Made by a program: the position numbers and the translations under genes. A DNA stretch of 64,000 nucleotides from Methylocystis heyeri (GTDB lineage Bacteria > Pseudomonadota > Alphaproteobacteria > Rhizobiales > Beijerinckiaceae), in the NCBI RefSeq assembly GCF_004802635.2, contig NZ_CP046052.1:1550001-1614000 (forward strand), in the 5' to 3' direction. The notes beneath the pieces are model-generated. The model had not been told where the DNA came from. It did no database searches and saw nothing but the letters and a program-made list of their open reading frames with translations. Positions 1-8,481 of the stretch are shown here, piece after piece. The first letter of the stretch is position 1. Each line of letters begins with the position of its first letter.

Positions 1-1
1 C

Positions 2-1318
2 GGCATCGCCGCCTTCGCGGCGCTATCCCTTGCATTGAGCCTTGCCCCCACAATCCTTGTCGTCGACATTCTCCGCGCGGGACAGGGCTTTGCGGCGGCC
101 GCCGCGCTCGCCGGCGGAACGTCGGCGCTTGCGCAAGAATTCGAGGGTTACGCGCGGACGCGGGCGTTCAGCCTCCTTGGAGCGACCTTCGGCGTCGGGC
201 TGGCCTTCGGACCGCTTCTTGCCGGCTTCCTGATCGCATCTCTCGGCTGGCGGGCGATATTCCTGTCGGGAACGATCATTGGAGCGATCGCGCTGCTGCT
301 GGCGGGCAAAAGGATGAGAGAGAGCCGAGACCCCCATGCGGTCGGTCTCGACTGGCCCGGCGCTCTCGCCTTCACCGCAATGCTGACGCTCTTCACTTAT
401 GGCGTCATCGAAGCGCCTGAAGTCGGCTGGAGCCATCCGATTGTCGCGGCGTCGCTCCTTGGCGCGGCCGCCACGCTCGCGGTCTTCATCGCCGTCGAAA
501 CGCGATCAGCCCGGCCGATGCTGGACCTCACTCTGTTTCGCTATCCGCTCTTCATCGGCGTTCAAGTCCTGCCGGTCGCCACATGCTACTGCTATGTCGT
601 GCTTCTGGTTCTGCTGCCTTTGCGTTTCATCGGCGTCGGCGGCCTCAGCGAGATCGACGCCGGCCTGCTGCTCGTCGCCCTGTCCGCCCCCATGCTGGTC
701 GTGCCGCTCATAGCCTCCCAGCTCGTTCGCTGGTTCTCGGCGGGCGCTCTTTCCGGCGCCGGCCTCCTTCTGGCCGCTGTCGGGCTGTTCTGGCTTGCCC
801 ATGTCGATCCCGCAGCCAGCGGCATGGCGGTAATCCTCCCGATGCTTCTCATCGGCGCGGGAACCGGCGTTCCATGGGGCCTAATGGACGGCCTGTCGAT
901 CAGCGTCGTTCCCAAGGAGCGCGCCGGCATGGCGACCGGGATTTTCAGCACGACGCGGGTGGCGGGAGAAGGCGTTGCATTGGCGATCGTCAACGCCATC
1001 CTTGCAAGTCTTGCGGAAGCCCGGTTGTCCACTTTCGTTCCGCAGGGCGGCGCCGAAATAAGAGCGGCGGCCCAAAGGCTGGCGATGGGAGACGTCCATG
1101 GGGCCGCGGCGATCCTGCCCGCATTGCCGGCCGCGGAAATCCACAACAGCTATGCTGTCGCCTTTCAGCATTTGAGCATCGTGCTCGTCGGCATCACGGT
1201 TGTTTCGGCGCTGATCGTCTTCGCATTGCTCCGCGGCGATAGAGCATCTTCACCTCGAGCGAAATCGCCTGACGACACCGGCTTTGACTCAATCAAAACC
1301 GGAAGCGCTATGAGTTGA
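2..1318 (+). CDS. MFS drug/proton exporter, C-terminal part (5' end outside window)
   Basis: This is the downstream part of a major facilitator superfamily transporter. The reading frame is open from the first bases of the window, so the true start lies upstream. About 430 residues are visible and hold many hydrophobic helices. Segment SLLGATFGVGLAFGPLLAGF (about residues 45-65) and the following glycine-rich helix pairs fit the second half of the N-terminal bundle and the C-terminal bundle of a 14-helix DHA2 (EmrB/QacA-type) exporter, which pumps drugs out using the proton gradient. The substrate cannot be told. It ends 4 bp before the end of the convergent ABC-F gene, so the two transcripts meet tail to tail. 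The tail after the last helix is polar and short. Confidence 0.8.
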   Translation, partial: GIAAFAALSLALSLAPTILVVDILRAGQGFAAAAALAGGTSALAQEFEGYARTRAFSLLGATFGVGLAFGPLLAGFLIASLGWRAIFLSGTIIGAIALLLAGKRMRESRDPHAVGLDWPGALAFTAMLTLFTYGVIEAPEVGWSHPIVAASLLGAAATLAVFIAVETRSARPMLDLTLFRYPLFIGVQVLPVATCYCYVVLLVLLPLRFIGVGGLSEIDAGLLLVALSAPMLVVPLIASQLVRWFSAGALSGAGLLLAAVGLFWLAHVDPAASGMAVILPMLLIGAGTGVPWGLMDGLSISVVPKERAGMATGIFSTTRVAGEGVALAIVNAILASLAEARLSTFVPQGGAEIRAAAQRLAMGDVHGAAAILPALPAAEIHNSYAVAFQHLSIVLVGITVVSALIVFALLRGDRASSPRAKSPDDTGFDSIKTGSAMS

Positions 1319-1322
1319 ATGC

Positions 1323-3185
1323 TCACCCCTCCGCCTGCCCCGCGATTTCCAGCCATTGCTCCTCGGCGCTCGCCAGAGCCTTGGCGAGTTCCTCGCGCTG
1401 GGCGGCGAGGCGCGCGGCCTCCTGCGGGTTGCGCGCGAAAGCTTCCGGGTCCGACAGCGCGGCGTCCACCCGCTCCAGAAGCTGCGTGAACTTGTTCACC
1501 TTCTCCTCGGCCGCGGCGAGCTGGCGACGGACGAAGCCGGGATCGCGCCGGGGCTTTGAAACGGGCGGCGCCTTTTCGGCGGGCTTGGCCGCCGCCACCG
1601 CAGCCGGACGCTCGTCTTCGCGCGATTTCGACAGAATATAGCGCGCATATTCGTCCATATCGCCGTCGAAATTGCGCACCCGGCCGTCCTCGACCACCCA
1701 TAGGCGATCGGCGCAGGCCTCCAGCAGATAGCGATCATGCGACACCAGCACCACCGCGCCTTCATATTCGTTGATGGCTGTGATCAGCGCGGCGCGGCTG
1801 TCGATGTCGAGATGGTTGGTGGGTTCGTCCAGGATCAGGAGATGCGGCGCGTGAAAAGACGTGACGCCGAGCAGCAGCCGCGCCTTCTCGCCACCCGAGA
1901 GACGTTCGACCTTGGTGTCGGCGCGCGGGCCGGAAAACCCGACGCGCGCGGCGGCGGCGCGGACGCGGGCTTCGGGGGCGTCCGGCATCAGCCGCGAGAA
2001 CACGCTGTACGGCGTGTCGTCCGGATTGAGATCATCGACCTGATGCTGCGCAAAGAAACCCACATCGAGCTTGGCCGCCCGAACCGCCTTGCCGGACAAC
2101 GGCTGCAGCCGGCCGCCGAGTAGCTTGGCGAAGGTCGATTTGCCGTTGCCGTTGGCGCCGAGCAGGCCGATGCGGTCGTCTTCGGACAGGCTGAGCGTCA
2201 GTCGCGACAGCACGACCCGTTCGCCATAGCCGACGCTGGCGTTTTCCAGCGATATGATCGGCGGCGACAGCGGCTTTTCCGGCGAAGGCAGATGAATCGG
2301 CAGCACGGCCTCGTCCACGATCGGCGCGACCTCCTGCATCTTGGCCAGCAGCTTTATGCGCGATTGCGCCTGCCGGGCCTTGGTGGCCTTGGAGCGGAAG
2401 CGATCGACGAAGGACTGGAGATGCTTGCGCTGCTCCTCCTGCTTCTTGCCGGCCTTGAGGGCCAGCTCCTGGGCCTCGCGGCGCTGCTTCTCGAAGGAGG
2501 AATAGTTCCCCTTGTAGAGCTGAAGCTTGCCGCGATCGAGGTGAAGGATGTGAGTCGCCACGTCGTCGAGGAGGTCGCGGTCGTGGCTGATGACGATCAC
2601 GGAAGCCGGATAGCGCGCGAGATAGTCGACCAGCCAGAGCGTGCCTTCGAGATCGAGATAGTTGGTGGGCTCGTCGAGCAGCAGGAGGTCGGGACGCGAA
2701 AACAGCACCGCGGCCAGGGCGACGCGCATGCGCCAGCCGCCGGAGAACTCCGAAAGCGGTCGCTGCTGCGCCTGCGAATCGAAACCGAGGCCGTGCAGGA
2801 TCGCCGCTGCGCGCGCGGGCGCGGCATGGGCCTCGATATCGGCGAGACGGGTCTGGATTTCGGCGATTTCATGCGGGTCGGTCTCGACCTGTGCGCGGTC
2901 CAGAAGCGAGGCGCGCTCCACATCGGCGGCGAGGACGAAATCGATCAGTCGGGTCGGGCCGCCAGGCGCCTCCTGCTCGACGCGGCCCAGCCGGCTGCGC
3001 GGCGGAATCGAGATCGCGCCGCTTTCGGCCGAGATTTCTCCCGCGATGAGCCGAAACAGCGTGGTTTTCCCGGCCCCGTTGCGGCCGACGAATCCGGCGC
3101 GGCCGCGCGTCGGCAGGGCGACTCCGGCCTTGTCGAAGAGCATCCGCTCGCCCAGCCGGTAGGTGAGATCATTGATCGTGAGCAT
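1323..3185 (-). CDS. ABC-F family ATPase (Uup/YheS-like)
   Basis: Two ABC nucleotide-binding domains lie in one chain with no membrane segments, which defines ABC-F proteins that act on the ribosome rather than in transport. Domain 1 has Walker A GRNGAGKTT, signature LSEFSGGWRM and Walker B LLLLDEPTNYLD. A charged linker rich in K/Q/R follows (the P-site tRNA interaction motif region). Domain 2 has GANGNGKST, LSGGEKARL and LLILDEPTNHLD. A C-terminal coiled coil (about the last 70 residues, rich in A/E/L) resembles Uup/YheS. An in-frame start exists 21 bases further upstream (3206), but M-L-T-I-N-D-L is the usual family start, so 3185 was chosen. Neither start has a clear ribosome binding site. 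The likely role is relief of stalled or misfolded ribosomal states. Confidence 0.88.
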   Translation of the reverse strand: MLTINDLTYRLGERMLFDKAGVALPTRGRAGFVGRNGAGKTTLFRLIAGEISAESGAISIPPRSRLGRVEQEAPGGPTRLIDFVLAADVERASLLDRAQVETDPHEIAEIQTRLADIEAHAAPARAAAILHGLGFDSQAQQRPLSEFSGGWRMRVALAAVLFSRPDLLLLDEPTNYLDLEGTLWLVDYLARYPASVIVISHDRDLLDDVATHILHLDRGKLQLYKGNYSSFEKQRREAQELALKAGKKQEEQRKHLQSFVDRFRSKATKARQAQSRIKLLAKMQEVAPIVDEAVLPIHLPSPEKPLSPPIISLENASVGYGERVVLSRLTLSLSEDDRIGLLGANGNGKSTFAKLLGGRLQPLSGKAVRAAKLDVGFFAQHQVDDLNPDDTPYSVFSRLMPDAPEARVRAAAARVGFSGPRADTKVERLSGGEKARLLLGVTSFHAPHLLILDEPTNHLDIDSRAALITAINEYEGAVVLVSHDRYLLEACADRLWVVEDGRVRNFDGDMDEYARYILSKSREDERPAAVAAAKPAEKAPPVSKPRRDPGFVRRQLAAAEEKVNKFTQLLERVDAALSDPEAFARNPQEAARLAAQREELAKALASAEEQWLEIAGQAEG

Positions 3186-3263
3186 GAAGCCGCTTTTGGA
3201 GCCCATTGCGCAAAAGCCGTCAGGCTTTGCGATCCGGCGCCCTCCAACCTTTCAACCGCTGGC

Positions 3264-3422
3264 GCGCGTTCGGCCCGAACACGACCGAACGCGCTTCATC
3301 ACTGATTAAACATGTCCTTCTCCAAAAACCGCTGCGCACTCTTTGGGAACATGCTCTTTCGTTGGTTAAGCATGTTCTTGTCCAGAAACCGCTGCGCACT
3401 TTTTGGGAACATGCTCTTTCGT
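3264..3422. repeat. Composite hairpin repeat: GCGCGTTCGG palindrome plus two 60-bp tandem units
   Basis: Positions 3264-3273 and 3285-3294 are perfect 10-bp inverted arms (GCGCGTTCGG / CCGAACGCGC). After them come two near-identical units with a 60-bp period, 3305-3362 and 3365-3422. Each contains the core CCGCTGCGCACT and ends GGGAACATGCTCTTTCG. The second unit is itself an imperfect hairpin with arms AGCATGTTC and GAACATGCT. A related composite element lies at 9356-9459, so this is a dispersed family rather than a chance sequence. The long open frames across it are products of the repeat and are not treated as genes. Confidence 0.7.
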
Positions 3423-3436
3423 CATTGGCAGATGCA

Positions 3437-3479
3437 TATTCTTTTCCAAAAGCAGCTGGGCGCATTTTGGAAAAGAATA
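3437..3479. repeat. Perfect 15-bp hairpin, diverged third repeat unit
   Basis: The arms 3437-3451 (TATTCTTTTCCAAAA) and 3465-3479 are exact reverse complements around a 13-base loop, GCAGCTGGGCGCA. The spacing and the CTGGGCGCA loop suggest a diverged copy of the preceding 60-bp units. It lies between the ABC-F promoter side and tRNA-Glu. It lacks a U-tract typical of a terminator on either strand. Confidence 0.65.
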
Positions 3480-3746
3480 AGCTTTTGGGCTCACCCACAG
3501 TCGGGCGATGCATTTGGGCCGGGTGTAAGGCATTTTCCCCAGGTTGCGCAAACGGGAAGCTCACAAGCGCGCACATCGATCGAATGGCAACGTTCGATCG
3601 ACAGGAAGTCGCGGCAGATCAAATCCCTGCGGCGAATGCTCCTCGTGAGACTTATCAACTTTTTCTTCGCCGGGGACGCTTGTCATCCGGCCCCCGCCCC
3701 TCTATAGATCAGTTCGCTTCGTCGCGCCGCTGCGCTGCGAGAGCCC

Positions 3747-3822
3747 GCGCCCATCGTCTAGAGGCCTAGGACGTCGCCCTTTCACGGCGAAAACAGGGGT
3801 TCGAATCCCCTTGGGCGCGCCA
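3747..3822 (+). tRNA. tRNA-Glu (anticodon TTC)
   Basis: A complete 76-base cloverleaf is visible. The acceptor stem GCGCCCA (3747-3753) pairs with TGGGCGC (3812-3818), followed by the discriminator G and an encoded CCA (3820-3822). The D arm spans 3756-3772. The anticodon stem TCGCC/GGCGA encloses loop CTTTCAC with anticodon TTC at 3781-3783. The T arm contains GGTTCGAATCC. It reads glutamate codons GAA/GAG. tRNA genes are common integration sites, and the O-acetylation cassette begins about 300 bp downstream; no repeated copy of the tRNA 3' end was noticed elsewhere in the window. Confidence 0.97.
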
Positions 3823-4134
3823 AAGAAATCAAGCACTTACGAATAGTTTTTATACCCAAGTCCGGCGCGTACCCAACATTTGCCTGATAAGCGTGGGCGG
3901 ACGACAGCTCTCTGCCCGACTCGCATGAGATCGCCTGTCATGGTGACCGAGCGCTTAGCCTCGCGCACCAAAATGGCGGTGCTGTAGTCGGCTTCGATGG
4001 GCTTGGCTGTTGACCGGCGTTTCCCGTCACCCATCGCCTTGAGCGCCATCCAGCGTCTTGAAGCGCGAGCGCAAGACTACCAGCGCGCCGCGCCCACGGC
4101 CTGAGCGCAACTTCACTCGAACCAGCGGCTTCGG
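3823..4134. other. Region between tRNA-Glu and the algF-like gene, no recognisable gene
   Basis: About 310 bp follow the tRNA. The minus strand has a 70-codon open frame (3837-4049), M-A-L-K-A-M-G-D-G-K, that reads like a protein fragment but matches no family I recognise and has no clear ribosome binding site. It could be a remnant left by integration next to the tRNA. I see no terminator with a clear U-tract. Confidence 0.4.
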
Positions 4135-4851
4135 TCAGCGCAAGTAAGGCGCTATCGTATTCTTCGAGATGAACGCGATCGGCGCGCCCTCCGGCGCCAT
4201 CAGCCAAACGCTGTATTGGCCGCCGGCATCGAGAGGCCCCAGGTTCAGTGCGACCATTTGGGCGGAGCCGCAACTCGCAATGACGCGTGCGTTTGGCGCG
4301 GGATTGACTGAGCGACCGCGCATTAGGTTGGGACCGACGTTCAAGAAAATCGCTTGTCCATCCGGTTCAATCTGCAAATTCGCCCCGGCGCAATCCGGCA
4401 CGGCGTTGTAAAAGGCGAGCCTGGCCTTGTTCTGGCTCAATTCGGCCTGGTCGATCACTACTCTAGCCGCCAGGCCACCCCCGGACCGTTCTAGCAAGAC
4501 AGTCTGGAACACGCCCGGCGTCAACGCGAAGCTCGTCCTGGCCTTCCCGCCCAGTTCGACGAAAAACGTGCGATCTACGACATCCTCGACGCCATAATAG
4601 GCAGAAATGCGCCCGGCCCCTTCCGTCGTGAGCGTCATCGGTTCGGTGATGCTTTCAGGTTTGACGATGACGTCGCCGGGAAGAGCGCTGGCGAAACGAA
4701 CAAAGGCAAACCCCGCCGGAAGCCGCTCATACAGCGACATCTGCGCCGAGGCGGTCGTCGCCGATAGAGCAAGCATGACGAGGACGCGCCATCCGCCAAA
4801 TCGCCGCACTGGCTTGGCGTGGATGCGAAATATTTTTGCTGGGCTCGTCAT
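4135..4851 (-). CDS. AlgF-like periplasmic polysaccharide O-acetylation protein
   Basis: Last gene of a four-gene minus-strand cassette resembling the alginate O-acetylation genes. From the chosen start the protein is about 238 residues, with a signal-peptide-like hydrophobic stretch (VLVMLALSATTASA) followed by a mature domain starting Q-M-S-L-Y-E-R-L-P. The segment P-A-G-F-A-F-V-R-F-A and the overall beta-rich, low-helix composition are like AlgF, the periplasmic protein needed together with AlgI and AlgJ to acetylate alginate. The longest frame starts at a TTG at 4884, but ATG 4851 has GGGGAG 11 bases upstream and gives a better signal peptide. AlgF proteins diverge strongly, so the assignment rests partly on position after AlgI and AlgJ homologues. 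Confidence 0.7.
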   Translation of the reverse strand: MTSPAKIFRIHAKPVRRFGGWRVLVMLALSATTASAQMSLYERLPAGFAFVRFASALPGDVIVKPESITEPMTLTTEGAGRISAYYGVEDVVDRTFFVELGGKARTSFALTPGVFQTVLLERSGGGLAARVVIDQAELSQNKARLAFYNAVPDCAGANLQIEPDGQAIFLNVGPNLMRGRSVNPAPNARVIASCGSAQMVALNLGPLDAGGQYSVWLMAPEGAPIAFISKNTIAPYLR

Positions 4852-4887
4852 TGTCGTCCAAACTCCCCACGGCAGGCGCGACAAGGT

Positions 4888-5703
4888 TCAGTGCCCCGCA
4901 CGCTTCTCGGGAATGCACTGTGCTATGGCGGTCGCGAGGGCCGCTCCCCATTGCCGATACCCGAGCGTCGTAAAGTGCATACCGTCGAAGGTTTTCCATT
5001 CTCCCGGCGCCGCAAGCGCGAGCGAATCGACGTAAACACACGGGCCGACCTGCGTCGCGAGGAAACTGGACATTTCCTTCGCCCGCTCGAAGGTCTTGAA
5101 AAACGGGCCGCCTTCGGAGCCCCACGCCGGTCCGACCCAGATGCAGGACACATGATGCGCTGTGATGCGGCTGGTCAGCGCCTTGACGTTTTCGCTAATC
5201 CATTGCTTCGGCATGTCGCGCCGGCCGTAGGCGGCCATGGTGTCGCCTATGCTGACGACGACCACGTTGGGCTTGACGCGATCGATCAGCGCGTCGATCG
5301 GCCAGCTTTTGGCTCCTGTCCGGTATTCTTCCACTGGACCGTCGCCGCCGCGGTGGGCGGTTCCGCAGGATGCGAAAGTCGAGTCGATCCACTCGCCCGC
5401 GGTAAGGCCGCAAGCGCCAAAAGTTTCCACCTGCGCCCCCCGCTGCAACAATTCGTTATGCAACGTCGTGATGAGATAATTTTCCCTGGAAAAATGACTG
5501 TCGCCTATGATCAGAAAGGCGACACCGGCAAGAATGTTCTGCATGTCCAAGGCCCATCGCTCAAAAACGTCGCAAGCGAACAGGGCAATAGAGCCAGACA
5601 GCGTCAAAGCCAGGCGCGCCGCAACTTTCGCTAACTCGTATCTAGCATCCTTTAAAATTGGCTGAAACCTGAATAGTCGCAGATTGATGATGAGGCCGAT
5701 CAC
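4888..5703 (-). CDS. SGNH/GDSL-fold hydrolase-like protein of the O-acetylation cassette
   Basis: The protein carries the SGNH block I motif IIGDSHFSRE (catalytic Ser expected in G-D-S), a block III-like segment VVVVSIGDTMAAYG, and block V DGMHFTTLGY with the D-x-x-H catalytic pair. A hydrophobic N-terminal region (LALTLSGSIALFA) suggests export or a membrane anchor. The best start is GTG at 5703: it overlaps the TGA stop of the upstream AlgJ-like gene as GTGA, typical of translational coupling. A longer frame to 5778 would overlap the neighbour much further. By context it is likely an acetyl-transferring or acetyl-removing enzyme on the same polymer, filling the place held by AlgX in pseudomonads. 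That role is inferred. Confidence 0.7.
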   Translation of the reverse strand: MIGLIINLRLFRFQPILKDARYELAKVAARLALTLSGSIALFACDVFERWALDMQNILAGVAFLIIGDSHFSRENYLITTLHNELLQRGAQVETFGACGLTAGEWIDSTFASCGTAHRGGDGPVEEYRTGAKSWPIDALIDRVKPNVVVVSIGDTMAAYGRRDMPKQWISENVKALTSRITAHHVSCIWVGPAWGSEGGPFFKTFERAKEMSSFLATQVGPCVYVDSLALAAPGEWKTFDGMHFTTLGYRQWGAALATAIAQCIPEKRAGH

Positions 5704-6863
5704 CGTTGGAAAAACTCGAGCAAGGCGCGGTCGTCCGCATTGAGCGGCGGGGAAAGTGCGCGTTCGGGGAACTCCCATATGATCAGGCGCGGTGGAGTTT
5801 CGGAAAAGCGCGCTCCCCTGAAATAGTGGTTCGCCGAGCCCGCGAAACCGCCGCCGGCTTCGGCCAGATTGTCGACGGGCGCGCGCAGATATTCCTGCAA
5901 CCGCCCGTGGAAATTGGCGTTGAGCGCATACGAACTTCCCAGAAGCACGATCCTGTCGCCCGGATCCTCGTCGAGCAGGCCGACGCTTTCGGCGCGCTGG
6001 GTCGCGACCGTGCGTTCGACTAACTGACGATCCGGCCGCGGCCGGAGTTTTAGCCAGATGTCAGGGGTCGCGTCGAGGCTCATGAGGCGCAGTAGATCAC
6101 CGGGCCAGTCGGTTTCGACTGTGGCTTTCTCCGTGTGAAAACCAAAACGCCGCTCGATCGGCGCGGTGACCGCCTCGGCGACGCTTTTGGACGCGATCGC
6201 GGCGCCCGTCTGGTTCCAATGCGTGTCGGTCCGATAAAACATCGGCTCCCGTGCACGCGCCGCCGCGAGCGGCGCCAGCAATTCCACTGTCGCGATCCCC
6301 TGGTCGCGGAGAAGTCTCATGAGCGCCCCATAGCGCTGGTCGGCTTGCGCTGTCCGGTGCGATCCGCACAGGGCTCCAGCCTCCACGCGCGCCTTGTCCG
6401 GCACGGGCGCGACCACCAATTGAATTCCATCTCCTGCCAGGCGCGCGGCGATCCGGCCCAGGCCGGCGACCCTTTCGCGCATATGCGCTTCGGCGTCCGG
6501 CCAGTTTCGCAATTCCTCCTTGAAAAACAGCCAGTCATCGCATCCCACGTCGACCTGCGGACCGCCGGAGCGAAACACACGCCAACGCAAAATGCCGCCG
6601 ATCATGCGCAAGGCGCCATCAGCCGGCAAATAATGCGCTTCGATAAAATTCACCGTCCGCGCGGCGCGTCCGTCGAACAAGGCTTGCAGATTGGCGATGC
6701 GCGCCAAGCGACGCTCCGCGACGTTCGTCGCAAGCGCGGCCGAGCCCTGCCAGGCGCCGACGATCAGCAGAGCGATCAAGAACAGGCCTTGCAATCGCGC
6801 GGACATGGAGCGGCTTCGACGCGCCATCTTGTTTGCGCTTGGAGTCGGGTCCTGGCAAGCCAT
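5700..6863 (-). CDS. AlgJ/AlgX-like polysaccharide O-acetyltransferase (SGNH-like)
   Basis: A 387-residue protein with an N-terminal membrane anchor (LFLIALLIVGAWQGSAALA). It has the family landmarks of AlgJ/AlgX: DDWLFFKEEL, then VVAPVPDKARVE, the catalytic YRTDTHWNQTG (Asp and His of the triad) and VLLGSSYALN near the C-terminal half (Ser of the triad). Members sit on the periplasmic side of the inner membrane and transfer acetyl groups, delivered by the MBOAT protein AlgI, to exopolysaccharide. It follows the AlgI homologue by 3 bp and overlaps the next gene by 4 bases, so the cassette is an operon. No polymerase or synthase for the polysaccharide lies in the window. Confidence 0.85.
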   Translation of the reverse strand: MACQDPTPSANKMARRSRSMSARLQGLFLIALLIVGAWQGSAALATNVAERRLARIANLQALFDGRAARTVNFIEAHYLPADGALRMIGGILRWRVFRSGGPQVDVGCDDWLFFKEELRNWPDAEAHMRERVAGLGRIAARLAGDGIQLVVAPVPDKARVEAGALCGSHRTAQADQRYGALMRLLRDQGIATVELLAPLAAARAREPMFYRTDTHWNQTGAAIASKSVAEAVTAPIERRFGFHTEKATVETDWPGDLLRLMSLDATPDIWLKLRPRPDRQLVERTVATQRAESVGLLDEDPGDRIVLLGSSYALNANFHGRLQEYLRAPVDNLAEAGGGFAGSANHYFRGARFSETPPRLIIWEFPERALSPPLNADDRALLEFFQR

Positions 6864-6866
6864 GGG

Positions 6867-8282
6867 CTAAAACTGGAAATAGAGGAAAGGAGCGGCGTCG
6901 CGGCTGTAAAGCAGCACGATCGACAGGCCGAGTGCGGCGAAGGGACCAACGGCTTTCGCAAGGCGAAAGAGGACGGCCGGACGCCTCCGCGCAAGCCAGT
7001 TTGGGCGGAGCGGCAGGAAGACGAGGGCGACAGCGATGGCCATGAACCATAGCTCATCCGGCGTTATCCGCCAGGCGAGATCGTCGGATAAGGCGAAGCC
7101 GTTAAAACCCAGCATGCCCCAATAAATCGCCGAGGCCTCCTGAAGGTTTTTCGCGCGAAACACCACCCAACCGACGATCACGGCCAGCAAGGTCAGGGCG
7201 TTGGCGAAGGCAAACGGCATTCGCCTACTTGGCGCCGGTCGATGCGACCACCGCCGATGCGCCGCGAGCAGGCCGCCATGCCAAACCCCCCAAAATATGA
7301 AATTCCAGCTTGCCCCATGCCAAGCGCCGCCGATACCCATGACCAGCATGAGGTTCGCGTAAGCGCGCGCCGGGCCTAGCCGATTTCCCCCAAGGGGAAT
7401 GTAGAGGTAATCGCGCAGGAACCGCGACAGCGTCATATGCCAGCGGCGCCAAAACTCCTGGATCGAGCCGGACAGATACGGATTGTCAAAATTTTGCGGA
7501 AAATGAAAGCCCATCATGCGCGCAAGACCGATCGCCATCAGCGAATAGCCTGCGAAGTCGAAATAAATTTGCAGCGTGTAGCCCAGAGCCGCGAGCCAGC
7601 CTTCGACAAATCCTGGTTCGCTGAGCGCGAATGCGGCGTCCACCAACGGGCTGATCGTGTCGGCGATGGCTACTTTCATCGCCAAACCGATTGCGAAAAT
7701 GCGCCCACCCAAGCCGAATTGCTCCAGGGAATGGTCGCGTCCCTTCATTTGCGAGGCGATCTCGGCGTAGCGGACGATCGGACCGGCGATGAGCTGGCAA
7801 AAGATCGCCTTGTACGCGGCGTAGTCCACGAGCGAACGCGCTACCGGCGCGTCGCCCCGGCGAACATCGACCAGATAGGAGATCGATTGCAGTACGTAAA
7901 ACGACAGCCCGACAGGCAAGATGACGTCCGTCCAGGCGATCGGGCGAAAGCCTAGCGCTCCGATCACCTGGTTGAAGGTGGCGACGCCAAAATTCGCGTA
8001 TTTGAAATAAGCGAGCGACGCCAAATTGCCGACGAGTCCGACCACCATGAGCCTGCCGCCGCAAGAGGACCTCGGCCCGACGGCCTCCATCATCCTGGCG
8101 ACGACATAGGTGAAGACCGTGACCCCTACGAGGAGCACGAGGAAGTCGACCCGCCACCAGGCGTAAAACGCCCAGGAAAACAATAGAATGACCCAACTTC
8201 GCCGCGCCGTGGGCGCCAAGAAATAGATCGTCAGGAACGCAGGTAGAAACAGGAAAAGAAACTCGAAGGAAGCAAATATCAT
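6867..8282 (-). CDS. AlgI-like MBOAT O-acyltransferase
   Basis: A membrane-bound O-acyltransferase with about ten or more hydrophobic helices. Family motifs visible include LIAGPIVRYAEI, the RRWHMTLSRFLRDY block, YIPLGGNR, and the GIGGAWHGASWNF block with the conserved histidine essential in AlgI/DltB proteins. It moves acetyl groups from the cytoplasm across the inner membrane to the AlgJ-like partner. The start at 8282 (M-I-F-A-S-F-E-F) matches the usual family start; a GTG at 8297 is possible. It is the first gene of the cassette. Its promoter region is only about 200 bp long before the IS element begins at 8482 on the far side, so the insertion may have changed its expression. Confidence 0.92.
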   Translation of the reverse strand: MIFASFEFLFLFLPAFLTIYFLAPTARRSWVILLFSWAFYAWWRVDFLVLLVGVTVFTYVVARMMEAVGPRSSCGGRLMVVGLVGNLASLAYFKYANFGVATFNQVIGALGFRPIAWTDVILPVGLSFYVLQSISYLVDVRRGDAPVARSLVDYAAYKAIFCQLIAGPIVRYAEIASQMKGRDHSLEQFGLGGRIFAIGLAMKVAIADTISPLVDAAFALSEPGFVEGWLAALGYTLQIYFDFAGYSLMAIGLARMMGFHFPQNFDNPYLSGSIQEFWRRWHMTLSRFLRDYLYIPLGGNRLGPARAYANLMLVMGIGGAWHGASWNFIFWGVWHGGLLAAHRRWSHRPAPSRRMPFAFANALTLLAVIVGWVVFRAKNLQEASAIYWGMLGFNGFALSDDLAWRITPDELWFMAIAVALVFLPLRPNWLARRRPAVLFRLAKAVGPFAALGLSIVLLYSRDAAPFLYFQF

Positions 8283-8481
8283 GACTAGACGCCGCACGAT
8301 CGCCGCAACAGGCGCGCGTTTGCGAGGACGCGCTCGTTGGTCTGCCCGATGCTCGCCACTACGTAACCTGCGAAGCGTTGGCGTTCCGTTAAGCCGGGAG
8401 GTTCGGCAGCGGCCTGGATGTCGCCGAACCTCATGCGCAGAGAGGAGCTACGACGAAAAAGGGCCGGCCTCGGGCAATTTA

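Noticed and set aside
3305-3479. Possible CRISPR array from tandem repeats
   Set aside because: Only two near-identical copies with almost no spacer and one diverged hairpin; no cas genes. It is a dispersed hairpin repeat.
3206-3769. 187-codon open frame on the plus strand over the hairpin repeats
   Set aside because: The protein is a translation of the 60-bp repeats (two copies of the same 20-residue segment) with no domain, and it runs into tRNA-Glu.
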